Assembly: GCF_963668165.1 (NCBI RefSeq)
Contig: NZ_OY764209.1
Span: 1,054,001 to 1,118,000, forward strand
DNA length: 64,000 nt
Origin: Marispirochaeta sp.
GTDB taxonomy: Bacteria; Spirochaetota; Spirochaetia; JC444; Marispirochaetaceae
Direction: 5' to 3'
A model generated the notes under the pieces. The model had not been told where the DNA came from and ran no database searches. It saw only the letters and a program-made list of their open reading frames with translations. Position numbers and translations under genes: made by a program. Shown here piece by piece: positions 10,052-18,901 of this stretch (its first letter is position 1; each line of letters starts with the position of its first letter).

Positions 10052-13017
10052 ATGATTACAGCTGGGATTTACGAAAAACTAATTACTCGCATGCTTCAAA
10101 AGCGATTAACAGATCGATCTATTAAATGCTTTGGTGAAATGGCTTGCTGATTATTTGAATAATGCAGAGCTTTCTGAAAATTTATTAGCGTCTCAAGGAG
10201 AAATTCTAACAGCCTTATTTGAAACACAAAATCCTATTGCTGCAGATCTAAAAGCGTATGTTTCAAAGATTACACCACAGACCGGATTGGTACAAAGCGA
10301 GCTCTTTACAGGCAGCAATGTTGGATAATCATTGGAATCAGAACTGAAACGGGAGATTCTCTCTTCCGACGGGAGATGCCGGCTTGTTTCCTTTATAAAA
10401 TGGACAGGAATTCGGATTTTCACCGATGTGCTAAAAGCAGCTGTCGATAATGGAACAAAACTGCGGGTTATTACAACTTCGTACATGGGTGCGACAGATC
10501 AAAAGGCGGTAGACTTTCTTGCAAGCCTTCCCAATACAAAAGTTCATCTGAGCTACAACACCGATCGTGAGCGTCTGCATGCAAAGGCCTATCTTTTTTT
10601 ACGTAACTCTGGTTTTGATACCGGATATATTGGTTCTTCAAATCTCTCTCGTTCCGCTTTTACGAACGGTCTTGAATGGAATCTCAAAGTTACAACGCAA
10701 GAGATCCCCCACATTATCAATAAGTTTAAATCAACCTTTGAAACCTATTGGGCTTCACCAGATTTTGAGCCATACCATGTAGATGATGAAACTCATCGTG
10801 AAAGATTAAAGAAGGCTCTTCTGATTGAGCGGAACTGTGAACACTCACCCGAAGAAAACTTGTTCTTTTTGATATTGAACCACACCCCTATCAGAAGGAT
10901 ATTCCTGAACGACTGCATGTGGAAAGAACTATTCACAACCGATATCGCAACTTAGTAGTAGCTGCAACGGGGACAGGAAAAACAGTTATCTCTGCCTTTG
11001 ACTTCCGGGCTTTTTATAAGAAAAACCCTTCTGCACGCTTACTGTATGTTGCTCATCGTGAGGAAATTCTTCGCCAGGCAAGAGCGACATTCAGAGCCGT
11101 TTTGCTTCAACAAACTTTTGGTGAATTATGGGTTGGCGGAAATCAGCCTGAACATTTCAGGCAGCTTTTTGTAACTGTTCAAATTCTGAACTGCCGCATT
11201 GAGTCATTAGATATTAATCCGGAATATTTTGATTTTATCGTAGTTGATGAGGTCCATCATATTACAGCAGAAAGCTATCGCCCTATTTTGAACCGGTTTA
11301 ACCCAAGGATTCTGCTTGGACTAACAGCCACCCCAGAACGCCATGATGGTACCGACATTTGTGAAGATTTCTGTGGTGTAATTGCAGCAGAAATTCGCTT
11401 ACCTGAAGCAATTAATCTTCGCTATCTTTGCCCTTTTCAATATTTTGGCGTTGCAGATCCTGTTGATCTTTCAAATGTTCACTGGGTAAAAGGCCGATAT
11501 CTGCCTTCTGAATTGACAAAGATTTATATGGCCAATGACCAACGCGTTGGGCATATCCTTCGTTCCATGGAAGAGATTATTGGTGATCTAAACTCAATCA
11601 AGGCGCTTGCATTTTGTGTTTCCCAGGACCATGCAAAGTTCATGGCAGAAAAATTTCTTCTCAAAGGGATCAAAGCAGCTGTCTTAACGAGTAAAAATTC
11701 CACAGATCGAACAAAACTTCGTGACTATCTGGTCAGAGGAGAAATAAATATTTTATGTGTGGTAGATATTTTCAATAAAGGTATTGATATACCTGAAATT
11801 GATACGGCTCTCTTTCTTAGTCCAACCGAAAGTCTCACCATATTCCTTCAGCAGTTAGGTCGGGGACTTCGTCTAGTTGATGGTAAAGAATGCTTAACTG
11901 TTCTTGATTTTGTTGGGAATGCTCACGCTGAATACGATTTTTCTCAAAAATTCCGTGCGCTTGTTGGAAAGTCTCATATATCGATCGTTGATGAAGTGCA
12001 AGACGGTTTTCCGCATCTACCACTTGGCTGTTCGATCGTTCTTCATAAACAGGCAAAAGAAGTTATTCACAGCATACATTACATAAGCTGACACTCGTAA
12101 ATTTCTTACGTCTTTTTCCACAAGTATCAATCGAAGATATCTATAAAAACAAAATTGATGGCGGCGGCGGATGGTCCCGACTCTGCGTCAAGGCTGGAGT
12201 TGCTGAAGATCTACTTGATAAAAAAATAGAACAGGCTATGTTCCGTGGCATTTCGAACCGACTTTTACAATGCAGTTCACAGTCCTATCTCTTATTTATA
12301 AAAAATATGATTCTGAACAGTACATGGAATCAATCGAATGAAATAGAAAACCAAATGGCTCTGATGGCTCACTACGACTTTTGGCAGAAACCGGGACGGG
12401 AGTTTGGCTTTACTTCTATAGATGAATCGCTGAGTGCTTTACTGCAAGACTGTCAACTACAGACAGAGTGCTTGGTTGTAATCAATCAGCTTATAGAACG
12501 GTTGGAAACAGATGAAATACCAATGAATATTGGATTTCCAACTGCAGTGTATCTTCATGCCCGTTATTCCCGTGATGAAATTTTATCTGCTTTCGGTGAA
12601 AATCAGTTTGATAATAAAACCAGTAATCGCGAAGGTGTTGTAGAAATCAAATCGTTAAATTGTGAACTTCTGTTAGTAACACTTCAGAAGACAGAAAAGA
12701 AGTTTTCACCTACAACGCTCTACCATGACTACGCCATCAGCGAAGTTCTCTTTCATTGGCAATCTCAAAATTCTGCCCGCCCGGATAAAGGAAAAGGATT
12801 GTCATATATTCAGCACAAAGTACTCGGTAAAAAAATTATTCTTTTTGTGCGCGAGCAAAGCGAAGATGAGTACGGTCGAGCAATGGGCTTTATAAATCTT
12901 GGCCCTGGCAGCCTTGAATCCTATTATGGCAGCCATCCGATGAACATTACCTGGCGTTTAGAAAACCCGCTGCCGCCATATCTGTGGAATGATGCAGCAA
13001 AACTATCAGTGGGATAA
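10052..13017 (+). pseudogene. PLD-like/DEAD helicase/DUF3427 protein, decayed
   Basis: Remains of a ~1000-residue helicase of the PLDc-DEAD-DUF3427 type, seen in defence-like and accessory islands. Order: N-terminus (MITAGIYEKLITRMLQKRL, 10052), PLD-like domain with HAKAYLFLR (~10590), helicase with ATGTGKT and DEVHH (~10960-11260), C-terminal helicase half (LGRGLRLVDGKECLTVLDFVGN), then DUF3427 to 13017. Breaks: a frameshift near 10125, an in-frame TAA at 10326 inside NVG*SLESELKREI, a frameshift at a T5 run near 10865, and one near 12075. Codon use is AT-rich compared with both flanks, suggesting acquired DNA. Confidence 0.85.
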
Positions 13018-13018
13018 A

Positions 13019-13166
13019 GGCAATCAGGGAATTCATTGAGCACCACAACAATGATAAAATAACCGCTAAGCTGGACGTACGGTATTCCCAGGCTGAGAAT
13101 ACCGAGGAACCTGCGAAAATCGGACTGGAATCTCTCAGAGAGACCACGAAAGATGATTTGTGGTGA
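13019..13166 (+). pseudogene. C-terminal stub of a ribbon-helix-helix antitoxin
   Basis: An open 48-codon stretch reading REFIEHHNNDKITAKLDVRYS and ending ESLRETTKDDLW then TGA. The pattern resembles the C-terminal half of MazE/RHH-type antitoxins. No N-terminal DNA-binding half and no toxin is present, so this is a remnant. Identification is by resemblance only. Confidence 0.45.
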
Positions 13167-13233
13167 AATTGACCAGGGTTTGAAGCTGATTCTTAATATT
13201 CAGTGATTTTCAGATAGCCGCAAATTCTGCTGT

Positions 13234-13776
13234 TTAAGACCCGGCCTCCCGATCCCCCACCCGCAGCTCAAGGATATCCACGTCAATGTAGCGGCCGAAC
13301 TTGCGCCCCACCTCGCGCAGGGTACCCACATGGCGGAACCCGAAACGCCGGTGCAGGGCAAGGCTCGCGGCGTTGCCTTCTGCAATGCGGGATATCAGCA
13401 TGTGAATCCCCCCTTGCCGGGCGGATTCTATCAGCCGGGAGAGCAGAAAACCTCCCAGGCCCCGCTTCTGATGCGCCGGATCAACGTAGATGGAGACCTC
13501 CGCGGTGGTATCGTATGCCCGCTTCTCGGACCAGCGGGAAAGGGAGCCCCAGGCGGCGACCTCTCCGATCTCCTTTAGCCGGATTACAAAAACCGGCCGG
13601 GCCTCGTCATGGGCCGTCAGCCAGGCGCGGCGGTCTTCCAGGCTCTTTGCTTCGGTGTCGAAGGTGGCGGTGCCTGTCTCCACGGCGTGGTTGTAGATGC
13701 GCCGGATTCCTTCCAGGTCCTTTTCGCCGGCAAGGCTGACGCTGTAGCCCTCAGGAAGAGAAGCTTCAGCTCCCAT
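13234..13776 (-). CDS. GNAT acetyltransferase, phosphinothricin-acetyltransferase-like
   Basis: N-acetyltransferase of 180 residues. It opens IRRIYNHAVETGTATFDTEAKS, a hallmark of the Pat/YncA branch. The acetyl-CoA motif A is visible as VDPAHQKRGLGGFLLSRLIE and motif B as ALHRRFGFRHVGTLREVG. The substrate is unknown; family members acetylate methionine derivatives or phosphinothricin. Its start overlaps the end of the aminotransferase gene by 11 bases, so the pair is co-transcribed. Confidence 0.85.
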   Translation of the reverse strand: MGAEASLPEGYSVSLAGEKDLEGIRRIYNHAVETGTATFDTEAKSLEDRRAWLTAHDEARPVFVIRLKEIGEVAAWGSLSRWSEKRAYDTTAEVSIYVDPAHQKRGLGGFLLSRLIESARQGGIHMLISRIAEGNAASLALHRRFGFRHVGTLREVGRKFGRYIDVDILELRVGDREAGS

Positions 13777-15025
13777 AGATCAGCCGCAGCTCCTCGGCCA
13801 TTATTTCAATTCCCCGGCGCACGTCTTCGCTTTGCTGGGCATAGCTTACCCGCAGGCACTGGTCACGGTGGGGCCAGGGATCGTCATTCCCGAAAAAAAA
13901 GTAGGACCCGGGAATAACCAGGACATTCCGCTTCTTTAAACGCTGATACAGCTCAATGCTGCTTATCGGCAGCTCCTTGAACCAGAGCCAGAGAAAGATC
14001 GATCCCTCGCTTACATGGATCGCATAGGGCAGATCCGAAAAGGCTTCGTCCATTACCTGCATGGTCTCCCGGGACTTCTTCAGGTAATAGGGCCGCACGA
14101 CATCGCTGCTCAGACGCAGAAGCTCCCCGCTTTCCAGCAGCGGCGCGGTTATTACCTGCCCGACGCTGGAGTTCGCCAGGCTCAGGATGGCGTTAACTGC
14201 AGAAAGGGCCTCGATAATCTCCTTGGAAGCTACTATTATACCGGTCCGCGAGGCGGGCAGCCCGATCTTCGAGAGGCTCATGCTCAGGATTATATGCTCA
14301 TCCCAGCTAAGATTGGCGTCGGTAAAGATGATATTCGGAAAAGGCGCTCCGTAGGCGTTATCCACAATCAGGGGAATTCCCTTCTCGGCGGTCAGCCGCG
14401 ACAGGAATGCCAGTTCCTGGTCGGTTATTACGTTTCCCGTGGGATTTGTAGGCCGGGAGACACAGACCGCGCCGATCTCCGGGCCGATCTCCAGGTTGTC
14501 CAGGTCGGGATGGTACTTGAAACGCTTTTCCGGCAGTTCCTCTATACGGGGTTTACGGGCGGTAAAGGTGCCCTCCTCTATGCCCTGGTCAGCGTAACCG
14601 ATGTATTCGGGCAGAAGAGGGAATAGTATCTTCCGCATCTTTCCCGCCTCGTCGGTCCCGCCGAACATGTTCAAAAGGCAGAAAAAAGCACTCTGGCTGC
14701 CGTTGGTAATGGCAATGTTCTCGGGGCCGATCTGCCAGCCGTACTCCGCTTTCAGCATTCCCGCCAGGGCGGTCAGGAAGCTCTCTTTTCCCTGGGGCGT
14801 ATCGTAATTGGCGACCATGCGCTCGTATTCGCTGCCGTTGGCAAGGATGTGTCCCATCCGCTCCCGCCACAGGGCGTTAACCTTGGGTATATGAGCGGGG
14901 TTTCCGCCCCCCAGCATATAGACCTTCTCGTCGGTCTGCAGGGCCTCGCCCATGTCCTTCATTAAGCCGGAGATTCCGGAGGGGGAGGTGAATTTTTTTC
15001 CGAACCGGGATAAGGAATACTTCAT
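13766..15025 (-). CDS. avtA: Valine-pyruvate aminotransferase-like, PLP fold type I
   Basis: PLP-dependent aminotransferase that resembles AvtA, which exchanges amino groups between valine and pyruvate. Features: LSRFGKKFTSPSGISGLMKDMGEAL with the glycine-rich MLGGGNPAHIP opening, SRPTNPTGNVITDQEL, VDNAYGAPFPN and the PLP-lysine segment ILSMSLSKIGLPASRTG. The ATG at 15025 follows GGAGAG; a longer frame to 15079 lacks support. It is read leftwards with the GNAT gene. The exact amino acid specificity is an inference from overall resemblance. Confidence 0.82.
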   Translation of the reverse strand: MKYSLSRFGKKFTSPSGISGLMKDMGEALQTDEKVYMLGGGNPAHIPKVNALWRERMGHILANGSEYERMVANYDTPQGKESFLTALAGMLKAEYGWQIGPENIAITNGSQSAFFCLLNMFGGTDEAGKMRKILFPLLPEYIGYADQGIEEGTFTARKPRIEELPEKRFKYHPDLDNLEIGPEIGAVCVSRPTNPTGNVITDQELAFLSRLTAEKGIPLIVDNAYGAPFPNIIFTDANLSWDEHIILSMSLSKIGLPASRTGIIVASKEIIEALSAVNAILSLANSSVGQVITAPLLESGELLRLSSDVVRPYYLKKSRETMQVMDEAFSDLPYAIHVSEGSIFLWLWFKELPISSIELYQRLKKRNVLVIPGSYFFFGNDDPWPHRDQCLRVSYAQQSEDVRRGIEIMAEELRLIYGS

Positions 15026-15150
15026 CTGTGGTATCTCTCCCTTTTTCACTGGAGTTTCTGAGCTGCGAAATCCTATCATAATTGGGGCTTTTTGAGTACC
15101 GCAGAGCCTGAACGCTTGACCCGCGGGCCGGAGGCGGGTATTTTCCCTGT

Positions 15151-16308
15151 ATGTACAGAGTCTATCCTTTTCCGGCCCTGGTTGGTCAGGAAGATCTTAA
15201 AACAGCCCTGCTTCTCTGCACCGTGGACCCCACAATCGGGGGAGTCCTGATCCAGGGAGACAAGGGAACCGCCAAGACAACGGCAGTGCGCGGCCTTGCA
15301 GCGCTGCTGGAAGAATATAAGCCTCTATACAGAGCAGAGAGCCTGCCGCTGGCCGGGGACATGCCCGGAGAGGTCCCGCTGCGCAGTTCAATCCTGACCG
15401 AGCTTCCTCTGAATGCCACGGAGGACAGGATAACCGGATCCATCCACCTGGAAAGCATCTTAAAAGACGGCACCCGCCGCTTTGAGCCGGGTCTCCTTGC
15501 CCAGGCCCACGGGGGGATTCTCTACGTTGACGAGGTAAACCTGCTGGAGAGCCACCTGGTGGATATCCTGCTGGATGCCGCCGCTACGGGAGTCAGCCGG
15601 GTCGAGCGGGAGGGAATCTCCATAACCCACCCCTCCCAGTTCATTCTGGTGGGTACCATGAACCCCGAAGAGGGGGACCTGCGGCCCCAGTTCCTGGACC
15701 GCTTCGGGTTCACTATCTTTATAAGCGGCCTTCACGACCTTGAGGAACGCAAGGAGATTGTCAGCCGGCGTCTGGATTTTGATACAGATCCAGAGGACTT
15801 TGCTGAGCGCTGGAAGGAGGACGAGGCCCTGACCGCGGAGATGCTGAAAAAAGCCAGGGAGAACCTCTCGGAAATCGAGATACCTGAGTCCTCCCGCCAC
15901 CTTATCGCGGACCTCTGCAGCCGGGCCGGGGTCATGGGACATCGGGCGGACATTACCCTTACCAAGGGAGCCCGCGCCCTGGCCGCCCTGGTGGAATCCT
16001 CCGCGGTTACGGAAAACCACGTAAAAGCCATGGCCCGTTTCGTTCTGCCCCACCGGATTCCCCATTCCGGGATCGAAGGCTTCCGGGACCTGGCGGAAAA
16101 GACAGAGCAGGTTATCGGCGGGGCAAGCCGCGGCGCAGCAGGCAGAATGGAAACAGGCAGCTTTGTTCCCGGAGACGACGGGTCCCTGGACGATCCCTAC
16201 GACAACACGGAAATTCCCGGCGGAGCCGCCGCGGGCAGTCTGGTATTCGATCATTTTAAAAAAAAACAGCGGACGAAGAGCGGAACACCTCCAGCCTTAA
16301 AGAAATAA
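15151..16308 (+). CDS. Chelatase-type AAA+ ATPase (ChlI/BchI-like), first part of a split gene
   Basis: MoxR/ChlI-clade AAA+ protein, the motor part of Mg- or cobalto-chelatase-like complexes. Walker A is GDKGTAKTTAVRGLAAL, Walker B is ILYVDEVNLLESHLVD, and the family insert region FILVGTMNPEEGDLRPQ is present. After residue ~330 it has an acidic low-complexity linker and stops soon after an A9 run. The downstream frame encodes the VWA half that in relatives (single-chain 'cobaltochelatase subunit' of ~630-650 aa, TIGR02442-like) is part of the same polypeptide. A -1 shift at A9 would join them in frame. Confidence 0.85.
   Translation: MYRVYPFPALVGQEDLKTALLLCTVDPTIGGVLIQGDKGTAKTTAVRGLAALLEEYKPLYRAESLPLAGDMPGEVPLRSSILTELPLNATEDRITGSIHLESILKDGTRRFEPGLLAQAHGGILYVDEVNLLESHLVDILLDAAATGVSRVEREGISITHPSQFILVGTMNPEEGDLRPQFLDRFGFTIFISGLHDLEERKEIVSRRLDFDTDPEDFAERWKEDEALTAEMLKKARENLSEIEIPESSRHLIADLCSRAGVMGHRADITLTKGARALAALVESSAVTENHVKAMARFVLPHRIPHSGIEGFRDLAEKTEQVIGGASRGAAGRMETGSFVPGDDGSLDDPYDNTEIPGGAAAGSLVFDHFKKKQRTKSGTPPALKK
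16258..16267 (+). other. A9 slippage tract between chelatase AAA+ and VWA frames
   Basis: The sequence reads TTT followed by nine A and C. Upstream codons are TTT-AAA-AAA-AAA-CAG. In the -1 frame the tract continues into TADEERNTSSLKEI and then without a stop into the VWA gene. Ten A bases, ribosomal -1 slippage or transcript slippage would each give one protein. Confidence 0.6.
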
Positions 16309-16364
16309 ACCTGCCAGAAAACCTCGAAGTCTTTCACGGCCGCTTTGCCGCCAGAGGACAGCGC

Positions 16365-17108
16365 ATGGAAGAGAGCCCGCGCGGCCGCGGCCGTCAGGTG
16401 CGCAGCCGCATGGCAGGAAGCCTTAAAGGCGGCATCGCCCTGCGGGATACCATCTACCGGGCGGCTCTGGACGGTATTACCGATGCCGCAGGACGGCTGC
16501 GCGTTCAGCCTCAGTCACTGAGGGAGGCGGTACGGGTTGAACCCTCCGGGTTTACCGTAATTTTTACCGTTGATGCCTCCGATTCCATGGGTTCGGTGGA
16601 ACGCCTGGCTGCGGCCAAAGGTGCGGCGCTCTACCTTTTAAGTCAGGCCTATGTACGGCGACTGAAGGTGGGTATGGTGATCTTTCGGGGGGAATCAGCG
16701 TATACCGTGCTGGAACCAACTTCCAGCCTCTCCCTGGTGCGTCGTCAGCTGGCAACCCTCGCGATCGGAGAGGCCACCCCTCTTGCAGCCGGTCTGGTCA
16801 AAAGCCGGGAACTGGCGCTGCAGGTTCTGGACCGGGACGGCTCGGGGACCGCTCTTATCGCGGTCCTCACCGACGGCGAGGCCAACGTTCCTCTGACCCG
16901 GGGGAAAATGACGCACGAGGAACTCTATACAATGGCCCCGGATCTGATCCATCCCCGTTTGCAGTATCTGTTTCTGGACACCTCCCCCGGCGAACCCGGC
17001 ATGCTGATACGTAATATAGCGGCTCAGACAGGAGGCCGCTACCTTCACCTGAATACCGGCGGCAGCGACGGCCTTATTAATGCCCTTGAAGGCAGCAGCG
17101 AAGACTGA
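16365..17108 (+). CDS. Chelatase VWA-domain subunit (ChlD/BchD C-terminal-like)
   Basis: Von Willebrand A domain protein, the metal-ion-dependent adhesion half of a chelatase D-type subunit. The MIDAS motif is visible as TVDASDSMGS, with the second metal-coordinating threonine probably in the GEATPLAAG segment and VLTDGEANVPL further on. The N-terminal region (RGRGRQVRSRM) matches the basic linker that precedes VWA in single-chain cobaltochelatase subunits. The frame is open upstream to the A9 tract with no other ATG, so the ATG at 16365 may be an artefact of a split gene. No CobN/ChlH large subunit is in the window. Confidence 0.82.
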   Translation: MEESPRGRGRQVRSRMAGSLKGGIALRDTIYRAALDGITDAAGRLRVQPQSLREAVRVEPSGFTVIFTVDASDSMGSVERLAAAKGAALYLLSQAYVRRLKVGMVIFRGESAYTVLEPTSSLSLVRRQLATLAIGEATPLAAGLVKSRELALQVLDRDGSGTALIAVLTDGEANVPLTRGKMTHEELYTMAPDLIHPRLQYLFLDTSPGEPGMLIRNIAAQTGGRYLHLNTGGSDGLINALEGSSED

Positions 17109-17128
17109 ACCCTTGTATATACAGGGAC

Positions 17129-17569
17129 ATGTCATGTAAGAATAGTCCCATGGACCTGGAATTAATGCGGCAATGGATACAGGAAAACGGCGATGAGCGT
17201 TTTGCCCGCTCCGCCGGTCCGGGAGGACAAAACGTTAATAAACTCAACACCAAGGTGCAGCTGCGCATAGCTGTGGACCAGCTTCCCGGATTGTCGGAAG
17301 CCGAAATTGAACGGTTAAAGGAAAGGCTTGGAGGGCGGATCGACACCTCCGGCGAGCTTCTCGTACAGGCCCAGGACAGCCGAAGCCAGATCCGCAACCG
17401 GGAGATCGCTGTGGAACGGGCCCTTGCCCTTATAAGCGGGGCGCTGAAAGTCCGCAAACCCCGGAAAGCTACCCGGCCCAGCTTCTCCGCCAAAGCCAGA
17501 AGAATCGAGCATAAGAAGGCCAGGGGGGCCGTAAAGCGGCAGCGCCGTCCGCCGGGAATCGACGAATAA
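17129..17569 (+). CDS. arfB: Peptidyl-tRNA hydrolase ArfB (YaeJ-type ribosome rescue)
   Basis: Small class I release-factor homologue that frees peptides from stalled ribosomes without a stop codon. The catalytic GGQ is in SAGPGGQNVNKLNTKVQLR. The protein is 146 residues, has no codon-recognition domain, and ends in a basic tail (KARRIEHKKARGAVKRQRRPP) that occupies the mRNA channel. It follows the chelatase gene by 20 bases on the same strand. Confidence 0.92.
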   Translation: MSCKNSPMDLELMRQWIQENGDERFARSAGPGGQNVNKLNTKVQLRIAVDQLPGLSEAEIERLKERLGGRIDTSGELLVQAQDSRSQIRNREIAVERALALISGALKVRKPRKATRPSFSAKARRIEHKKARGAVKRQRRPPGIDE

Positions 17570-17629
17570 CTAACAAAAAATTAATGCGAATCCCCTTTAT
17601 CAAGTTACATTCTTTGTGTATGATTTCGT

Positions 17630-17646
17630 TAACGAACGTTCGGTTA
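17630..17646. promoter_or_regulatory. Palindromic TetR-type operator
   Basis: TAACGAACGTTCGGTTA is a near-perfect palindrome centred on GAACGTTC, about 45 bases before the TetR start. It is a natural site for autoregulation of the efflux operon. No other copy is seen in the operon. Confidence 0.6.
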
Positions 17647-17689
17647 CTTGGATATGTCAACTTTCTAACGTTAAAGTGAAGAATAGAGC

Positions 17690-18901
17690 ATGAAAAAAGC
17701 AGAAATCCTGTCCAGTGCCTTCAATGTATGGCAAACCAGCATGTTTTCCCGCACAAGCCTGACTCCCCTGGCACAGAGATTGGGAGTAAGCAAGGCGGCC
17801 ATTTACAGATACTTCCCCGGCAAAGAGAGCCTGAATACGGCAATGGAGCACTATTTTGCCCGTAAGTACGCCGAGGCCAGCGAACAGGCCCTCACTGCCC
17901 TGAGCCAGGGAGACCTGGAAACCGGCATAGAAGGATATACCCGGGAACTGGCGGCTTTTCTCTCCGGAAACCCCGGTTTTATCAGCTTTTTTATCTCCAG
18001 GCTCTATCACCAGTTCAAGCGGGAAGAACTGCCCTTCTGGAATACTCTTCTCGAAGAGGCCGGAAGCCTGCATAAACGCTTTGTTTTTCTCGGTTTGAGT
18101 GAAACTGTAAGTGAACAATGCACCCGCTACTTTTATACCCATCTTTTAAGCTGGGCCCAGCTCTTAACTGGTAACGGCCTGCATGAATCCGAGGTTTACG
18201 GCTATGTTCCGGTAATCCTGACCTCGTTCTTTGAAGGATTCGCTCCCCGGGATCTGCCGGAGGTCCCCTACGCCGCAATAGAAAAGGAGATTCAGGTAAG
18301 CCCGGGGGACCTTCCTCAGGAAAATACAATCATACGATCTCTCTTATCTGTGGTAGCCAAAGAAGGAATCGAAGGCGCAACAATCAACAGAATAGCCGAA
18401 CAGGCCGGCTACTCTAAAAGCACCTTGTATTCCTACTTCAAGAACAAGAATTCCATGATCCTCACTATTCTCAGAAACCATACAAAGGCAATAAACCGGC
18501 TGTATGAAAACCACTGCGCCGGAAATTATCCTATAAACGAGACCATCTACCGCCTTATCCTGCTTATCTCCCGCTACCTGGGGCAAACCCCCTCCTTCCT
18601 GGTGACCTTGAACTGGCTTCGGTTCCAGAGTCCGCGGTACGGCAGGGGGAGCATAAAAAGCCTCAAAGAGCAGCTACCCTGCTTTATTCGTGTTATGGCA
18701 GACAGAGAGTGCCGCAGTTTTGGCTTAGCCCCTGAAAAATTGATGAAGATTCTCTGGTTTCAGCTGATCCGCGAGATTATGAACAGCAATGGAAACTCGG
18801 CAATTGATGCCGTCCCGCAAGAAAATACCGCGCAACTGCGCAGCCTCCAGATTCTTTTTTGCGAAGGCCTGGAGGGAATACGAAGGAGGAGATATATATG
18901 A
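17690..18901 (+). CDS. Tandem TetR-family regulator (two HTH domains)
   Basis: 403 residues, about twice the normal TetR length, with two complete TetR N-terminal helix-turn-helix units. The first is TSLTPLAQRLGVSKAAIYRYFPGKESL (residues ~23-50) and the second is GATINRIAEQAGYSKSTLYSYFKNKNSM (~225-252). Each is followed by a helical ligand/dimer region. It is the first gene of the efflux operon and overlaps the tolC-like gene by four bases (ATGA). It likely represses itself and the pump through the palindrome at 17630. The fused-dimer layout is uncommon. Confidence 0.88.
   Translation: MKKAEILSSAFNVWQTSMFSRTSLTPLAQRLGVSKAAIYRYFPGKESLNTAMEHYFARKYAEASEQALTALSQGDLETGIEGYTRELAAFLSGNPGFISFFISRLYHQFKREELPFWNTLLEEAGSLHKRFVFLGLSETVSEQCTRYFYTHLLSWAQLLTGNGLHESEVYGYVPVILTSFFEGFAPRDLPEVPYAAIEKEIQVSPGDLPQENTIIRSLLSVVAKEGIEGATINRIAEQAGYSKSTLYSYFKNKNSMILTILRNHTKAINRLYENHCAGNYPINETIYRLILLISRYLGQTPSFLVTLNWLRFQSPRYGRGSIKSLKEQLPCFIRVMADRECRSFGLAPEKLMKILWFQLIREIMNSNGNSAIDAVPQENTAQLRSLQILFCEGLEGIRRRRYI

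Noticed and set aside
10332..12091. Two separate genes, a PLD nuclease and a helicase
   Set aside because: The frame break lies in a T run and the protein motif FDIEPHPYQKDIPERL continues across it; both parts belong to one DUF3427-type protein.
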